Source: BRH-c25 sp964447145 (GTDB lineage Bacteria > Bacillota > Clostridia > Lutisporales > Lutisporaceae). Taken from it: a stretch of 30,472 bases of DNA. Every line of letters starts with the position of its first letter. Within the stretch, counting starts at the first letter, position 1. This document shows positions 1 through 7,357 of the stretch, piece after piece. The notes beneath the pieces are model-generated. The model saw nothing but the letters and a program-made list of their open reading frames with translations. It was not told the DNA's origin and searched no databases. The position numbers and the translations under genes were made by a program. Location: assembly GCA_964447145.1 (NCBI GenBank), contig CAYURW010000020.1, forward strand, positions 1-30,472. Direction: 5' to 3'.

Positions 1-73
1 CATAAAGGAAAATGACAGATAACATATGAACAAATGCTGTTTCGCCGCATTTTCAGCCCCTGTGTCTGTGACA

Positions 74-238
74 TTATTTTTTTGTTGAGACTGCCCCCAG
101 TAACACACCAATTCCCGCGCCTATTGAAAGCCACAAAATTAAGTTGTGAAGAATTGCACCAAGAACAATGCCAATTGCGCTGCACAAGCCTATGGATGTT
201 CCCATACTCCAAAAATCAGAAACCTTATTACTACTCAA
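74..238 (-). CDS. Small glycine-rich two-helix membrane protein
   Basis: This 54-residue gene starts at TTG (236-238) and is preceded on the minus strand by GAGGAGGGG about six bases upstream, a very strong ribosome site. After a polar N-terminus of about 12 residues come two hydrophobic, Gly/Ala/Leu/Ile-rich stretches (about residues 13-30 and 33-50) joined by a short HN turn. The protein ends in STKK, so the tail is positive. The spaced glycines resemble small 'glycine zipper' membrane proteins common in Firmicutes, whose function is generally unknown. Its size makes it easy to miss. The ribosome site and clean reading frame support a real gene; function is not inferred. Confidence 0.6.
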   Translation of the reverse strand: MSSNKVSDFWSMGTSIGLCSAIGIVLGAILHNLILWLSIGAGIGVLLGAVSTKK

Positions 239-299
239 AATTTACCCCTCCTCATTTTTTAATATCTTCTGAGATTCTGTTACACCTTTCCAATCTTAA

Positions 300-1133
300 T
301 CAATACTCAATAAGAGCTGTTGAACAATTTCTATTGAAGTAAATGTTATCTCCGCTCTGATAGTGCCAGACAGCTTGGATTGTCTTTGGCTTCAATATGC
401 CGTTATCACTGTAATAGTCAATGAAAAGAGCCGACCAATCTGCCTTTGTTTCTTTACCCTCCATATCGATGTTGACCCTGTCTCCAGTGCTAAATGACAT
501 TAACTCTCCGGTATCCGCAAAGGTAAAAATTCCCTCTGCACTTATACCCTCCCATGAAATCACAGCACCAACATGGGTATCATCGATAGGTTCCCATTTT
601 ACAAAGTCTTGTAGTGCAGCATTCGGCACCATCAGGCACTCGGAAAGCCAGGTGGCCAGACAGGCACGGTCCATTTTTTCGCCTCTCTGATTGAATAAGG
701 GTATAACTTTTGCAAGCTTCCCTCTCATGCTGCCTTCACAGTTCTCAAAGGAATCAAGACCCTCAAAAGGGATACCCATAAGTGATGAAGAAATATAAGC
801 AAACCTTTCGGGTCTTTCTACAAGGTTTAACTGTTTATAGTCTATTTTTAACACTTTGTTCACTGACATTGCAAAATCCACATCCTTTAGAATAACTCTC
901 ATATATGACATTCTGGGTTTTCCGAGGTAGCCGCAATGTCTGAAGTATCTCTGCAGCGGTTCCGGGAGCCCCTCTATATCTTCATCTTCAAATATGTCTC
1001 TTGTAACTACAGCAGCTTTGGTTTTTTCTATTACAATACAATCAAATTCTGTCTTGACCGGTGAATATGGTATGTACAAAAATATTATAAACCCTAATAT
1101 CAGTGGAAGTACAGTTATTACTGCTATCCGCAT
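300..1133 (-). CDS. DUF6544/DUF6920-like membrane-anchored protein
   Basis: This 277-residue protein begins with one hydrophobic segment (about residues 4-22), probably a signal anchor. The rest is soluble, predicted outside the membrane. The segment LPEPLQRYFRHCGYLGKPR near residues 56-74, the GMRGKLA-like and GE-D patterns in the middle, and the late W-x-x-ID motif recall the DUF6544/DUF6920 family of unknown function; this is from memory of the family pattern. The start is supported by AAGGGGAG a few bases upstream. It lies downstream of the MarR gene on the same strand, separated by a tandem-repeat tract, so it may be a MarR-controlled gene. The biochemical role is unknown. Confidence 0.6.
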   Translation of the reverse strand: MRIAVITVLPLILGFIIFLYIPYSPVKTEFDCIVIEKTKAAVVTRDIFEDEDIEGLPEPLQRYFRHCGYLGKPRMSYMRVILKDVDFAMSVNKVLKIDYKQLNLVERPERFAYISSSLMGIPFEGLDSFENCEGSMRGKLAKVIPLFNQRGEKMDRACLATWLSECLMVPNAALQDFVKWEPIDDTHVGAVISWEGISAEGIFTFADTGELMSFSTGDRVNIDMEGKETKADWSALFIDYYSDNGILKPKTIQAVWHYQSGDNIYFNRNCSTALIEY

Positions 1134-1166
1134 TATTTTACTTCTCCCCTTTTCATTGCTTTGCTC

Positions 1167-1371
1167 GTTTCTATCAAGTTTTCTCTAGCCTCCTTACTCC
1201 ATTCCAATCGAATTTTCTTTAGCCTCCTTCCTCCATTTTAATCAAATTCACTTGAATCCCTATGTTCCATGTTTAATCAAATTTACTTGAATCCCTAAGT
1301 TTCATGTTTAATCAAATTCGCTTCGATCTCTTTGTTCTATTTTGATCAGGTTAACTTCAAGCTTTTTTATA
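1167..1371. repeat. Degenerate ~34-35 bp tandem repeat
   Basis: About six head-to-tail units with a period of 34-35 bp can be read. The clearest neighbours start TTTAATCAAATT and continue CACTTGAATCCC or TACTTGAATCCC, at about 1237, 1272 and 1307. More diverged units lie on both sides (ATTCCAATCGAATTTTC near 1201; TTGATCAGGTTAACTTC near 1341). The last unit lies inside the 3' end of the MarR gene, so the C-terminal residues of that protein are encoded by the repeat. There are no unique spacers, so this is not CRISPR. It probably arose by slippage or unequal exchange. Confidence 0.7.
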
Positions 1372-1769
1372 CTGTCACAGAAATGCGACATCTCAACCTC
1401 TTCAAAACCCTTAAATATTTCATGTAAAAAAAGCCGTTCCGTTTCATCTCTTCTCCTTAAGTGTTCCATACATCTATCAGTCAATTTAATATGCAGCATC
1501 CTTGCATCGGCTTCATCCTTTTCCAGCAGGACAAAATCCTGCTTTTCCAGAATAGAGGCTATTTTCTTAACATTTTGGCGTGAGCTCCCAATTTTTGCTG
1601 CAACCTCCGACAGTGTAGGCGCACTGCTTTCGCATTTTAACACTCCGGCAAGAAATAGCCATTGCTTGACTGTCAAATTCGGATCCATTTTGTCTCCAAG
1701 TATTTGCAGTTTGTTTGACAGCATAAATATCATTCCAAATACATAGGCCTCTTTTTCTAAACCTTTCAT
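1308..1769 (-). CDS. MarR-family transcriptional regulator
   Basis: The 153-residue product has the MarR layout: an N-terminal dimerisation helix, a winged helix-turn-helix at about residues 50-100 (TLSEVAAKIGSSRQNVKKIASILEKQ in two parts, then a wing with EADAR...KLTDR), and a C-terminal helical segment. MarR proteins are dimers that bind short palindromes and often repress their own operon. Upstream lies a consensus promoter with two 12-bp GTAAC-N2-GTTAC palindromes, a good candidate operator. The last ~15 residues come from a tandem-repeat tract, so the C-terminus is probably variable. The ligand is unknown; the downstream DUF6544-like gene is a likely target. Confidence 0.85.
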   Translation of the reverse strand: MKGLEKEAYVFGMIFMLSNKLQILGDKMDPNLTVKQWLFLAGVLKCESSAPTLSEVAAKIGSSRQNVKKIASILEKQDFVLLEKDEADARMLHIKLTDRCMEHLRRRDETERLFLHEIFKGFEEVEMSHFCDSIKKLEVNLIKIEQRDRSEFD

Positions 1770-1904
1770 AATGACTTATTCCCCCTGCCAAATTATATAA
1801 CCTTTTTATAGTACGATAGATATATCCTAACCCATATAATATCTTCTTAATTATTCAGTGCTTTTTTAATATGGCCATAATCAAATTAACCCAAACAGAA
1901 AAAG

Positions 1905-1949
1905 GTAACCAGTTACTCTTATTATAAGTAACCTGTTACCCTTTGTCAA
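1905..1949 (-). promoter_or_regulatory. Sigma-A promoter with paired MarR-type operators
   Basis: On the minus strand TTGACA (1944-1949) is followed by exactly 17 bases and then TATAAT (1921-1926), a full consensus promoter. Two palindromes overlap it: GTAACCTGTTAC (1928-1939) fills the spacer and GTAACCAGTTAC (1905-1916) lies just after the -10 box, over the expected transcription start. Their centres are 23 bp apart, about two helical turns. The arrangement fits repression by a dimeric winged-helix protein, most simply the MarR protein encoded about 140 bp downstream. The binding assignment is inference; the sequence elements are seen. Confidence 0.75.
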
Positions 1950-1970
1950 TAGGATATTTTTCATAGTTTA

Positions 1971-2061
1971 TACATTTTAGGATGGACATCGGCTAATAAT
2001 ACTTCGGATATCCTAAAATTATCCCTCAATTTATAGAATATGTCAAAGGTTGAATGACATA
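1971..2061 (+). repeat. Repeat family A, copy 1 (partial)
   Basis: It contains the first hairpin of repeat A (TTTTAGGAT at 1975-1983 pairing with ATCCTAAAA at 2010-2018). The start of the second hairpin follows (TAGAATATGTCAAAGGTTG from 2033). The second half is missing, and the copy runs directly into the stop of the small gene at 2063. It is the same orientation as copy 2 (8993-9221) and opposite to copy 3 (13649-13787). Confidence 0.75.
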
Positions 2062-2062
2062 C

Positions 2063-2278
2063 CTACTTATCATATTGGTTGTAAAGCTCTCTTAAATCAT
2101 TCGCCATTTGGCCCTGTTCTTCAGCCATTTTTTTAAAGGTACCCGATACCTCCTTGTCTTCTATTTTCTTTGAGTACATTTCAAAGTCTCTGACCAACTC
2201 CATAGTATTATTCCAGGCCCTTTGGAGACAATCTCTCGTGTTCGTGATATTATTATCGTCTGAATCAATTCTATGCAT
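2063..2278 (-). CDS. Small helical protein of unknown function
   Basis: This is a 71-residue, highly charged protein with no hydrophobic segment, probably two or three amphipathic helices (CLQRAWNNTMELVRDFEMY, then a Lys/Glu-rich stretch ending LYNQYDK). The start is placed at ATG 2278 because GGAGG lies eight bases upstream; an earlier in-frame GTG would overlap that ribosome site. The helical pattern recalls ferritin-like or coat-associated small proteins, but no motif allows assignment. The gene sits between repeat A copy 1 (ends at its stop codon) and repeat B copy 1 (begins about 25 bp upstream of its start). Confidence 0.6.
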   Translation of the reverse strand: MHRIDSDDNNITNTRDCLQRAWNNTMELVRDFEMYSKKIEDKEVSGTFKKMAEEQGQMANDLRELYNQYDK

Positions 2279-2300
2279 TTTTTGCACCTCCGCAGTTTAA

Positions 2301-2401
2301 TATAGTTTGCGACATTTTTCGCTAAGGTAGATTTTTTGCCGCAAAGAAAATCAAGGTAACAAAAGTCGGTTTCAGCGAAGCTTAAACCATTTTGTATAGT
2401 T
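2301..2401. repeat. Repeat family B, copy 1, flanked by TATAGTT
   Basis: A 90-bp element (about 2305-2394) is flanked by the direct repeat TATAGTT at 2301-2307 and 2395-2401. Its right half matches 9084-9138 closely: AAAGAAAATCAAGGTAACA, then GTTTCAGCGA and GCTTAAAC. It has an internal hairpin GGTTT...AAACC. In the other copy the corresponding pair is TGTTT...AAACA, so one base pair has changed on both sides. The left half forms a second imperfect hairpin (TTTGCGACA...TGCCGCAAA). Confidence 0.7.
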
Positions 2402-2435
2402 CTGTCATTATTTTAGCAAATTCAGATGATATTAT

Positions 2436-3515
2436 TCATCGTTCTATTGTTCCCCCTCCAATAAGTACATCTCCCTGATAGAATACCACGGCCTGGCCGG
2501 GGGTAATTGCCCTTTGGGGCTCCTCAAATATAACCCTAACTCTGTCCTTATCAAGAGGTATCACTTTTGCATCGGCTTCCCCGGCACTGTACCGTATTTT
2601 TGCCTTTACACTGATAGGTTCTTCAAGGCTTTCAAAGGCAACATAATTCATTTGGGATGCGGTTAGCTCTCTATTAAATACCTCGGACTCATCTCCAAGT
2701 ACCACAAGGTTCTTCTCAGGCAGAATCTCTACCACGTACATAGGCTTCCCAAGTGACAACCCAAGGCCCTTCCGCTGTCCTATGGTATAATGGGCTACTC
2801 CCTTATGGGTGCCAAGCTTGTTCCCCATGACGTCAACAAACATTCCCGGCCTTATACTGCCGCCCCTTCGTTCCTTTATAAATCTACCGTAATCGTTATC
2901 CTCCACAAAACAGATTTCCTGACTCTCCGGCCTGTTCGCATTTACAAATCCCTGTTCTCCGGCTATCCTTCTGACCTGCTCTTTATTGTAGTCTCCAAGG
3001 GGCATAAGTATATGGCTCAGTTGATTTTGGGTGAGATTGTAAAGTACATAGGTTTGATCCTTGAGAATAGAAGCAGATCTCTTTATGACAAATCTATTAT
3101 AGCTATCATCATACATAATCCTTGCATAGTGCCCGGTGGCAACATACCCGGCTTCCAGGGCCTTTGCCCTTTCAAGAAGGGCGTCGAATTTGATGAATTT
3201 GTTGCATGCAATGCAAGGATTGGGGGTCCTTCCCAGTAGGTATTCATCCACAAAATAATCTATGACCTTTTTTTCAAATACCTTTTTGAAATTCATAACA
3301 TAAAAAGGTATGCCAAGTTTATTGCATACCCTTCTGGCATCCTCTACAGCGGATAAAGAACAGCAGCCGTCTTCATTCTCCCGGGCCTTTCTTTTATCAT
3401 CCTGCCATATTTGCATTGTAACTCCTATTACGTCATAACCTTGTTGTTTTAACAAGTAAGCAGCGACAGAGCTGTCGACCCCGCCGCTCATACCCGTTAT
3501 TACTCTTTTATTCAT
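2436..3515 (-). CDS. mnmA: tRNA-specific 2-thiouridylase MnmA
   Basis: MnmA adenylates and thiolates U34 of tRNA-Lys, -Glu and -Gln in the cytoplasm, using sulfur relayed from IscS-type desulfurases. The 359-residue protein has the PP-loop SGGVDSS (residues 10-16), the first catalytic cysteine in NPCIACNKFIKF (Cys101), and the second in ESQEICFVED (Cys202), matching Cys102 and Cys199 of the E. coli enzyme. Length is normal. It is the last gene of the rrf2-iscS-iscU-mnmA operon, 55 bases after iscU, which fits direct sulfur supply from the neighbouring desulfurase. Confidence 0.95.
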   Translation of the reverse strand: MNKRVITGMSGGVDSSVAAYLLKQQGYDVIGVTMQIWQDDKRKARENEDGCCSLSAVEDARRVCNKLGIPFYVMNFKKVFEKKVIDYFVDEYLLGRTPNPCIACNKFIKFDALLERAKALEAGYVATGHYARIMYDDSYNRFVIKRSASILKDQTYVLYNLTQNQLSHILMPLGDYNKEQVRRIAGEQGFVNANRPESQEICFVEDNDYGRFIKERRGGSIRPGMFVDVMGNKLGTHKGVAHYTIGQRKGLGLSLGKPMYVVEILPEKNLVVLGDESEVFNRELTASQMNYVAFESLEEPISVKAKIRYSAGEADAKVIPLDKDRVRVIFEEPQRAITPGQAVVFYQGDVLIGGGTIER

Positions 3516-3570
3516 AGATATTCAACTCCGGTAGCAAGGCATTTGCCTTCGGATTCTTTACAGTACATTC

Positions 3571-4020
3571 CTAATGGCATTTTCTATCACATTTACTGCA
3601 GCATTCTTCTTCATCCGGTTCTATTTTTACATAATCAGTTGATGTGGTTTCTTTTCCCTGCTTTTTCATGTAGTCCTCTATAGCAGCCTTTACAGCCTCT
3701 TCGGCAAGTACCGAACAGTGGATTTTTGCCGGAGGCAGTCCGTCCAATGCTTCAACTACAGCCTTATTGGTAAGAGCAAGGGCTTCCTCTACTGTCTTAC
3801 CCTTTATCATTTCCGTGGCAATACTGCTGGTAGCTATTGCCGCTCCACAGCCAAAGGTTTTGAATTTGACGTCTTTAATAATATTGTCTTCTATCTGGAG
3901 ATAAATTTTCATTATATCTCCGCATTTTGCATTTCCTACTTCCCCTACGCCATTTGCCTCAGCTATTTCGCCTACATTTCTGGGATTTGAAAAATGGTCC
4001 ATTACTTTTTCGCTATACAT
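3571..4020 (-). CDS. iscU: Fe-S cluster scaffold protein IscU/NifU-like, with Cys-rich tail
   Basis: This is the scaffold on which [2Fe-2S] clusters are built from IscS-derived sulfur. The three ligand cysteines are present at Cys33 (AKCGD, with Asp35), Cys58 (FGCGA) and Cys102 (KIHCS), and the start overlaps the end of iscS by 8 bp. After the normal domain (about 122 residues) the protein has an extra acidic tail ending in CCSKCDRKCH: four cysteines (140, 141, 144, 148) and a terminal histidine. This tail is not needed for the standard fold and could bind metal; that is inference. Confidence 0.93.
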   Translation of the reverse strand: MYSEKVMDHFSNPRNVGEIAEANGVGEVGNAKCGDIMKIYLQIEDNIIKDVKFKTFGCGAAIATSSIATEMIKGKTVEEALALTNKAVVEALDGLPPAKIHCSVLAEEAVKAAIEDYMKKQGKETTSTDYVKIEPDEEECCSKCDRKCH

Positions 4021-5206
4021 TAGTATTTCCTCCTATAAATTTCTCATACAAAGGTGACATTTGCCTTAGCCTGTCTACTATTTCCGGCAGCACTCCCAGA
4101 ACATAGTCAATATCTTCCTCTGTGTTAACGGTTCCAAGGGTAAGTCTCAACGAGCCATGGGCTATTTCGTGGGGCAGCCCAATCGCCAGAAGCACATGGG
4201 AAGGATCCAATGACCCCGAGGTACAAGCCGATCCGCTGGAACCTGCTATTCCCTTCATATCAAGATTGAGAAGCAGCGACTCTCCTTCAATAAACCGAAA
4301 ACTGAAGTTTGCATTTCCCGGAAGCCTTTTTACCGGGTGCCCGTTCAACACTGTATAGGGTATTTTTCCCATTACTCCTTTTATAAGCTTATCCCTTAAT
4401 GATACCATTCTGCCGCTGTATTCCTCGAGATTGTTTACTGCAAGTTCGATGGCCTTACCAAGCCCTATTATACCGGGAACGTTTTCTGTGCCCGCCCTTC
4501 TGCCTTTCTCCTGAGCGCCTCCATGAACAAAATTTGTAAGTTTGATCCCTTTTCTTACATAAAGGGCGCCAACGCCTTTGGGACCATAAAATTTATGAGC
4601 GGAGAGAGACAGCATGTCAATATTTTGTTCCTGAACATCAATTTTTACACTGCCGACCGCTTGAACAGCATCGGTATGAAATAATATGCCCTTTTCCCTT
4701 GCCAGCCTTCCAATCTCTGCAATTGGCTGTATTGTGCCTATTTCGTTGTTGGCATACATTATGGAAATGAGTATAGTTCTGTCGGTTATTGCAGCATTAA
4801 CAGCCTCAACGCTTACCAGCCCTCTTTCATCTACAGGCAGGTAAGTTACTTCAAATCCGTCCTTTTCAAGATATTCACATGTATGCAGCAGGGCATGGTG
4901 TTCAATATTGGTAGTAATAATATGGTTGCCTTTATTTTTTTTGGCATAAGCAGCACCTTTAACTGCCCAATTGTCCGCTTCCGATCCCCCTGCCGTAAAA
5001 TAAATTTCTCCGGGTTCCGCCCCCAATGCTTTGGCAACCTTTTCCCTTGCAATATCAATATGCTTTTTTGCATCCCTTCCGAATTTGTGAATACTTGAAG
5101 GGTTACCAAAATTCTCAGTAAAAAACGGAAGCATTTCCTCAAGCACTTCCTGCTTTGTGTAGGTTGTAGCTGCATGGTCCATATAAATCCCTTTGCTGCT
5201 GTTCAT
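4013..5206 (-). CDS. iscS: Cysteine desulfurase IscS/NifS
   Basis: This PLP enzyme converts cysteine to alanine and transfers persulfide sulfur to IscU and MnmA. The 397-residue sequence has the stacking histidine in IEHHALLHT (His104), the PLP lysine in SAHKFYGPKG (Lys205) and the active-site cysteine in SSGSACTSGS (Cys328), the same numbering as E. coli IscS. It is group I by its long, flexible Cys loop. Its ATG overlaps the rrf2 stop by 4 bp and its end overlaps iscU by 8 bp, so the three genes are translationally coupled. Confidence 0.96.
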   Translation of the reverse strand: MNSSKGIYMDHAATTYTKQEVLEEMLPFFTENFGNPSSIHKFGRDAKKHIDIAREKVAKALGAEPGEIYFTAGGSEADNWAVKGAAYAKKNKGNHIITTNIEHHALLHTCEYLEKDGFEVTYLPVDERGLVSVEAVNAAITDRTILISIMYANNEIGTIQPIAEIGRLAREKGILFHTDAVQAVGSVKIDVQEQNIDMLSLSAHKFYGPKGVGALYVRKGIKLTNFVHGGAQEKGRRAGTENVPGIIGLGKAIELAVNNLEEYSGRMVSLRDKLIKGVMGKIPYTVLNGHPVKRLPGNANFSFRFIEGESLLLNLDMKGIAGSSGSACTSGSLDPSHVLLAIGLPHEIAHGSLRLTLGTVNTEEDIDYVLGVLPEIVDRLRQMSPLYEKFIGGNTNV

Positions 5207-5646
5207 TTTACTTCTCCCTCTTTCTTTTGCTTTAGCTTATAATAGTCATTTACCATATCATTTAATGTAATTGAGTCTATTACATTATTTATACTTTCCA
5301 TAATCCTTTCCCATATCAATCTCGTAACGCAGTACTCTGCTCTCGTGCATTCGGGCTCGTCATCCAGAACACATTCCGAAGGGGCCAGAGGGCCTTCAAG
5401 CAGGCGAATTATTTCTCCCACCGTGATTTCCTCGGGTCTTCCAGCCAGTTCGTATCCTCCCTGAGCGCCTCTTGTTCCTATAACCAGACCCGCCTTCCTT
5501 ATATGGGATATTATCTGCTCAAGATAGGTTTCGGATAGCTGCTGCTTCAATGCCACCTCTTTCAGTGACATAGGCCCCTTGCCGTAGTTCAAAGCGAATT
5601 CATACATCATCTTGAGCCCATATCTACTCTTTGTTGATAACAGCAC
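5203..5646 (-). CDS. Rrf2/IscR-family Fe-S-sensing repressor
   Basis: This 147-residue winged-helix repressor probably senses Fe-S status and controls the isc operon it heads. The start is set at GTG 5646 because AAAGGAG lies eight bases upstream; an earlier TTG would put that ribosome site inside the coding region. The recognition helix (LSETYLEQIISHIRKAGLV) is followed by the TRGAQGGYELA wing, typical of Rrf2. Three cysteines (92, 100 and 106 from this start) form the cluster-binding region, close to Cys92/98/104 of E. coli IscR. Autoregulation is supported by the operator-like sequence over the promoter. Confidence 0.9.
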   Translation of the reverse strand: MLLSTKSRYGLKMMYEFALNYGKGPMSLKEVALKQQLSETYLEQIISHIRKAGLVIGTRGAQGGYELAGRPEEITVGEIIRLLEGPLAPSECVLDDEPECTRAEYCVTRLIWERIMESINNVIDSITLNDMVNDYYKLKQKKEGEVK

Positions 5647-5662
5647 GACACCAGCTCCTTTC

Positions 5663-5723
5663 AATTCCTACCCATTTGGTCGGATTTCATTTTAAGAATA
5701 TCATAGTATATAAATATTGTCAA
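5663..5723 (-). promoter_or_regulatory. isc operon promoter and Rrf2-type operator
   Basis: On the minus strand TTGACA (5718-5723), a 17-base spacer and TATTCT (5695-5700) form a promoter. Directly downstream, over the expected start of transcription, lies an imperfect dyad (about 5663-5687) with CCGAC...GTAGG-type half sites. It resembles the Rrf2-binding sequences known from Gram-positive isc operons. The regulator is the first gene of the operon, so feedback repression is the simplest reading. Confidence 0.65.
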
Positions 5724-5727
5724 TATG

Positions 5728-5779
5728 GTGCCAGGCACGACGTTTAGACGTTTATTCGTTCGTGAAAAGTGCGGCATAT
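5728..5779. repeat. REP-like palindrome and left copy of a 15-bp direct repeat
   Basis: GTGCCAGGCAC (5728-5738) is a perfect 5-1-5 palindrome of the kind common in REP-like repeats. It is followed by AAAAGTGCGGCATAT (5765-5779), which is repeated exactly at 7839-7853, next to another GGCACC half-site. The two copies bracket about 2.06 kb of mostly decayed genes. Whether this reflects an old insertion, recombination or chance reuse of a short repeat cannot be decided here. Confidence 0.45.
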
Positions 5780-5789
5780 TAATTTCTAC

Positions 5790-6296
5790 TTATTTAGTCG
5801 GAATTAGAAACTCCGCAAATATTATACGCATAGGGATAAAGCCTGTGAAGAATTGTACTTCCCTTATTCCGCTGTCATAAATAACTGCACGCTCAAGCAT
5901 CCAAAATATATAACACAAATGAGTTGCAAAAAAAGCAGAATAGAAAAGGGCTTTCCAACTTTTGTAGTAGGACACTATCATAATGCCAAAATTTAAAATC
6001 ACCAGATAGGATAAGAAAAATATATCATTGGATATATCTGAAGCAAGTAAAAATGGTGTCAAAAACCCGGTCAGCACTCCAAGATGCATTATCGCAACAG
6101 CATCATGCCTCAGAGCCATAAAAGCGCTTGAACACACAATAAGTGCAAATAGTGAAAAAGCAATGTATTGACCAATAAAGCCATAAAAGCTGAAAGCTGC
6201 ATATACCGTAAAGAAGAGTGCTGCTATACCTCCACCAAAAAGCCCTTCCGAAGGAATACGGTATTTTTTTATAAAAGAGTCCCCCGCAACCAGCAT
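5790..6296 (-). pseudogene. DUF2339 membrane protein fragment
   Basis: The 168-residue reading frame is almost entirely hydrophobic, with about five membrane segments. Its core (FGGGIAALFFTVYAAF, ALRHDAVAIMHLGVLTGFL, TPFLL) closely follows DUF2339 membrane proteins. Those proteins are normally 600 residues or more; here both ends are missing and an in-frame stop lies five codons upstream of the first ATG. The right end abuts the promoter of the next gene and the left end is near a REP-like palindrome. I treat it as a decayed fragment; expression as a short membrane protein is possible but unsupported. Confidence 0.65.
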
Positions 6297-6316
6297 GATC
6301 AGCTCAAGTCAACTGC

Positions 6317-6360
6317 TTGACATTTTTTCCCTTTATGGTAATATCCCTTTATAGTAATAT
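6317..6360 (+). promoter_or_regulatory. Promoter with tandem 16-bp repeat
   Basis: TTGACA (6317-6322) and TAATAT (6339-6344) are 16 bases apart. The -10 box lies at the end of CCCTTTATGGTAATAT (6329-6344), which is immediately repeated with one change as CCCTTTATAGTAATAT (6345-6360). The repeat gives two possible -10 boxes and could be a direct-repeat operator for the MarR-like protein encoded at the end of this operon. The operator role is inference. Confidence 0.45.
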
Positions 6361-6390
6361 TTAATATATAATTTATGAGGGGGTAACAAA

Positions 6391-6938
6391 ATGCACAATC
6401 AAACCGGCAGGCTAAATTCTTTGGTCCAGAAAATTGCAGCTCCAAAAATAGTGGTAGCTTCAATTCTCACTTTTTTTGCGGTTGTTACAGCGGTTAACGT
6501 ATTTTTCAGGAAGGACTTCAATTTCCTTACACAGACATTTAACTACACACCGCAATATGCATATCAGCTTTTGAACGATATTGGTACCATCGGGAGACAA
6601 AACCATCTTAGAGTATTATTGCCTTAATAATGGTCCTTATTTACACTATTTTGTTGACGGGAGCTAATTATGCGATTTACAATAAGTTTGTAAATCGTTG
6701 TTCCTTGATTTCAATAATAACCTTTTCACCGCTTATTCTTTCTGTTGTTCAGCTTATTGAAATAATCGCACTGTCATTCATTCTGCTCCAATATCCTGAT
6801 CAATTTCTCTCTCTGTTTAAGTTTGTCAATGTCGTCACAATGATTAAAATTGTGTTTACTGTTGTATTCTTTTTAACTCCATTAATTGGATTTTGTATCT
6901 TGGGTATCAAAAACTGGCAAGGTAGGTGTAGTGCATGA
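6391..6938 (+). pseudogene. Four-helix membrane protein, split by a frameshift
   Basis: Two reading frames, 6391-6627 (78 aa) and 6630-6938 (102 aa), look like one membrane protein of about 180 residues. The second frame stays open upstream of its ATG to a TAG at 6609, encoding SIIALI just before MVLIYTILL, so a hydrophobic helix would be continuous. One base gained or lost near 6604-6612 would join the frames. The first half has a hydrophobic helix at about residues 18-37 and GAGGGGG upstream; the second has three more helices. The last codons overlap the start of the MarR-like gene (ATGA). A sequencing error or two coupled genes remain possible. Family not recognised. Confidence 0.5.
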
Positions 6939-7357
6939 ATAAAGAAGAGCGAATAGAAAAGTTCCGCACTATGTGGGAACAAATAATAATAAGCAATAGG
7001 CTGCAGGCATGTTCAGATGAATTGAAGGGCTGCGGGATTCTGGATATCAACATCTTAAAAATTCTTTTTAATGATCCGAAGGCAGTGCCAAAAGAAATAA
7101 TAAAAATACTGAACATTCCTAACAGTACATTAACAAATGCAATTAATAGACTGGTAAGTAAAGAACTGCTCGTAAGACAGCTCAATCCAAGTGACCTTAG
7201 GAGCCTGCAATTAATACTGACCGAAAAGGGTAAACGATCGATTATCAGTCATCGAAATTCAGAAAAGAAAATAATCGGAAATATCTTTAACATCCTAAGC
7301 GAAGATGAATCCATGGCATTGATTAATATATTTGAAAAAATAGCGGCAGAATTGTAA
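6935..7357 (+). CDS. MarR-like winged-helix regulator
   Basis: The 140-residue protein has a MarR-type winged helix: AVPKEIIKILNIPNSTLTNAI recognition region (about residues 47-70), then VSKELLVRQLNPSDLRSLQ and LTEKGKRSI, matching the wing and following helix of the family, with a C-terminal dimer helix. Its ATG overlaps the stop of the upstream membrane-protein frame by 4 bp, so both are probably one transcription unit from the promoter at 6317. It may repress this unit through the 16-bp tandem repeat. The ligand is unknown. Confidence 0.75.
   Translation: MNKEERIEKFRTMWEQIIISNRLQACSDELKGCGILDINILKILFNDPKAVPKEIIKILNIPNSTLTNAINRLVSKELLVRQLNPSDLRSLQLILTEKGKRSIISHRNSEKKIIGNIFNILSEDESMALINIFEKIAAEL

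Noticed and set aside
34..342. 102-codon plus-strand frame at the left edge
   Set aside because: It lies opposite the better supported minus-strand small gene, has no ribosome site and no protein-like pattern.
1167..1371. CRISPR array
   Set aside because: Units of 34-35 bp abut without unique spacers and are degenerate, so it is a simple tandem repeat.
6608..6632. Two separate coupled membrane genes instead of one frameshifted gene
   Set aside because: The second frame is open and hydrophobic upstream of its ATG, and no ribosome site precedes that ATG; a frameshift is the simpler reading, though not proven.
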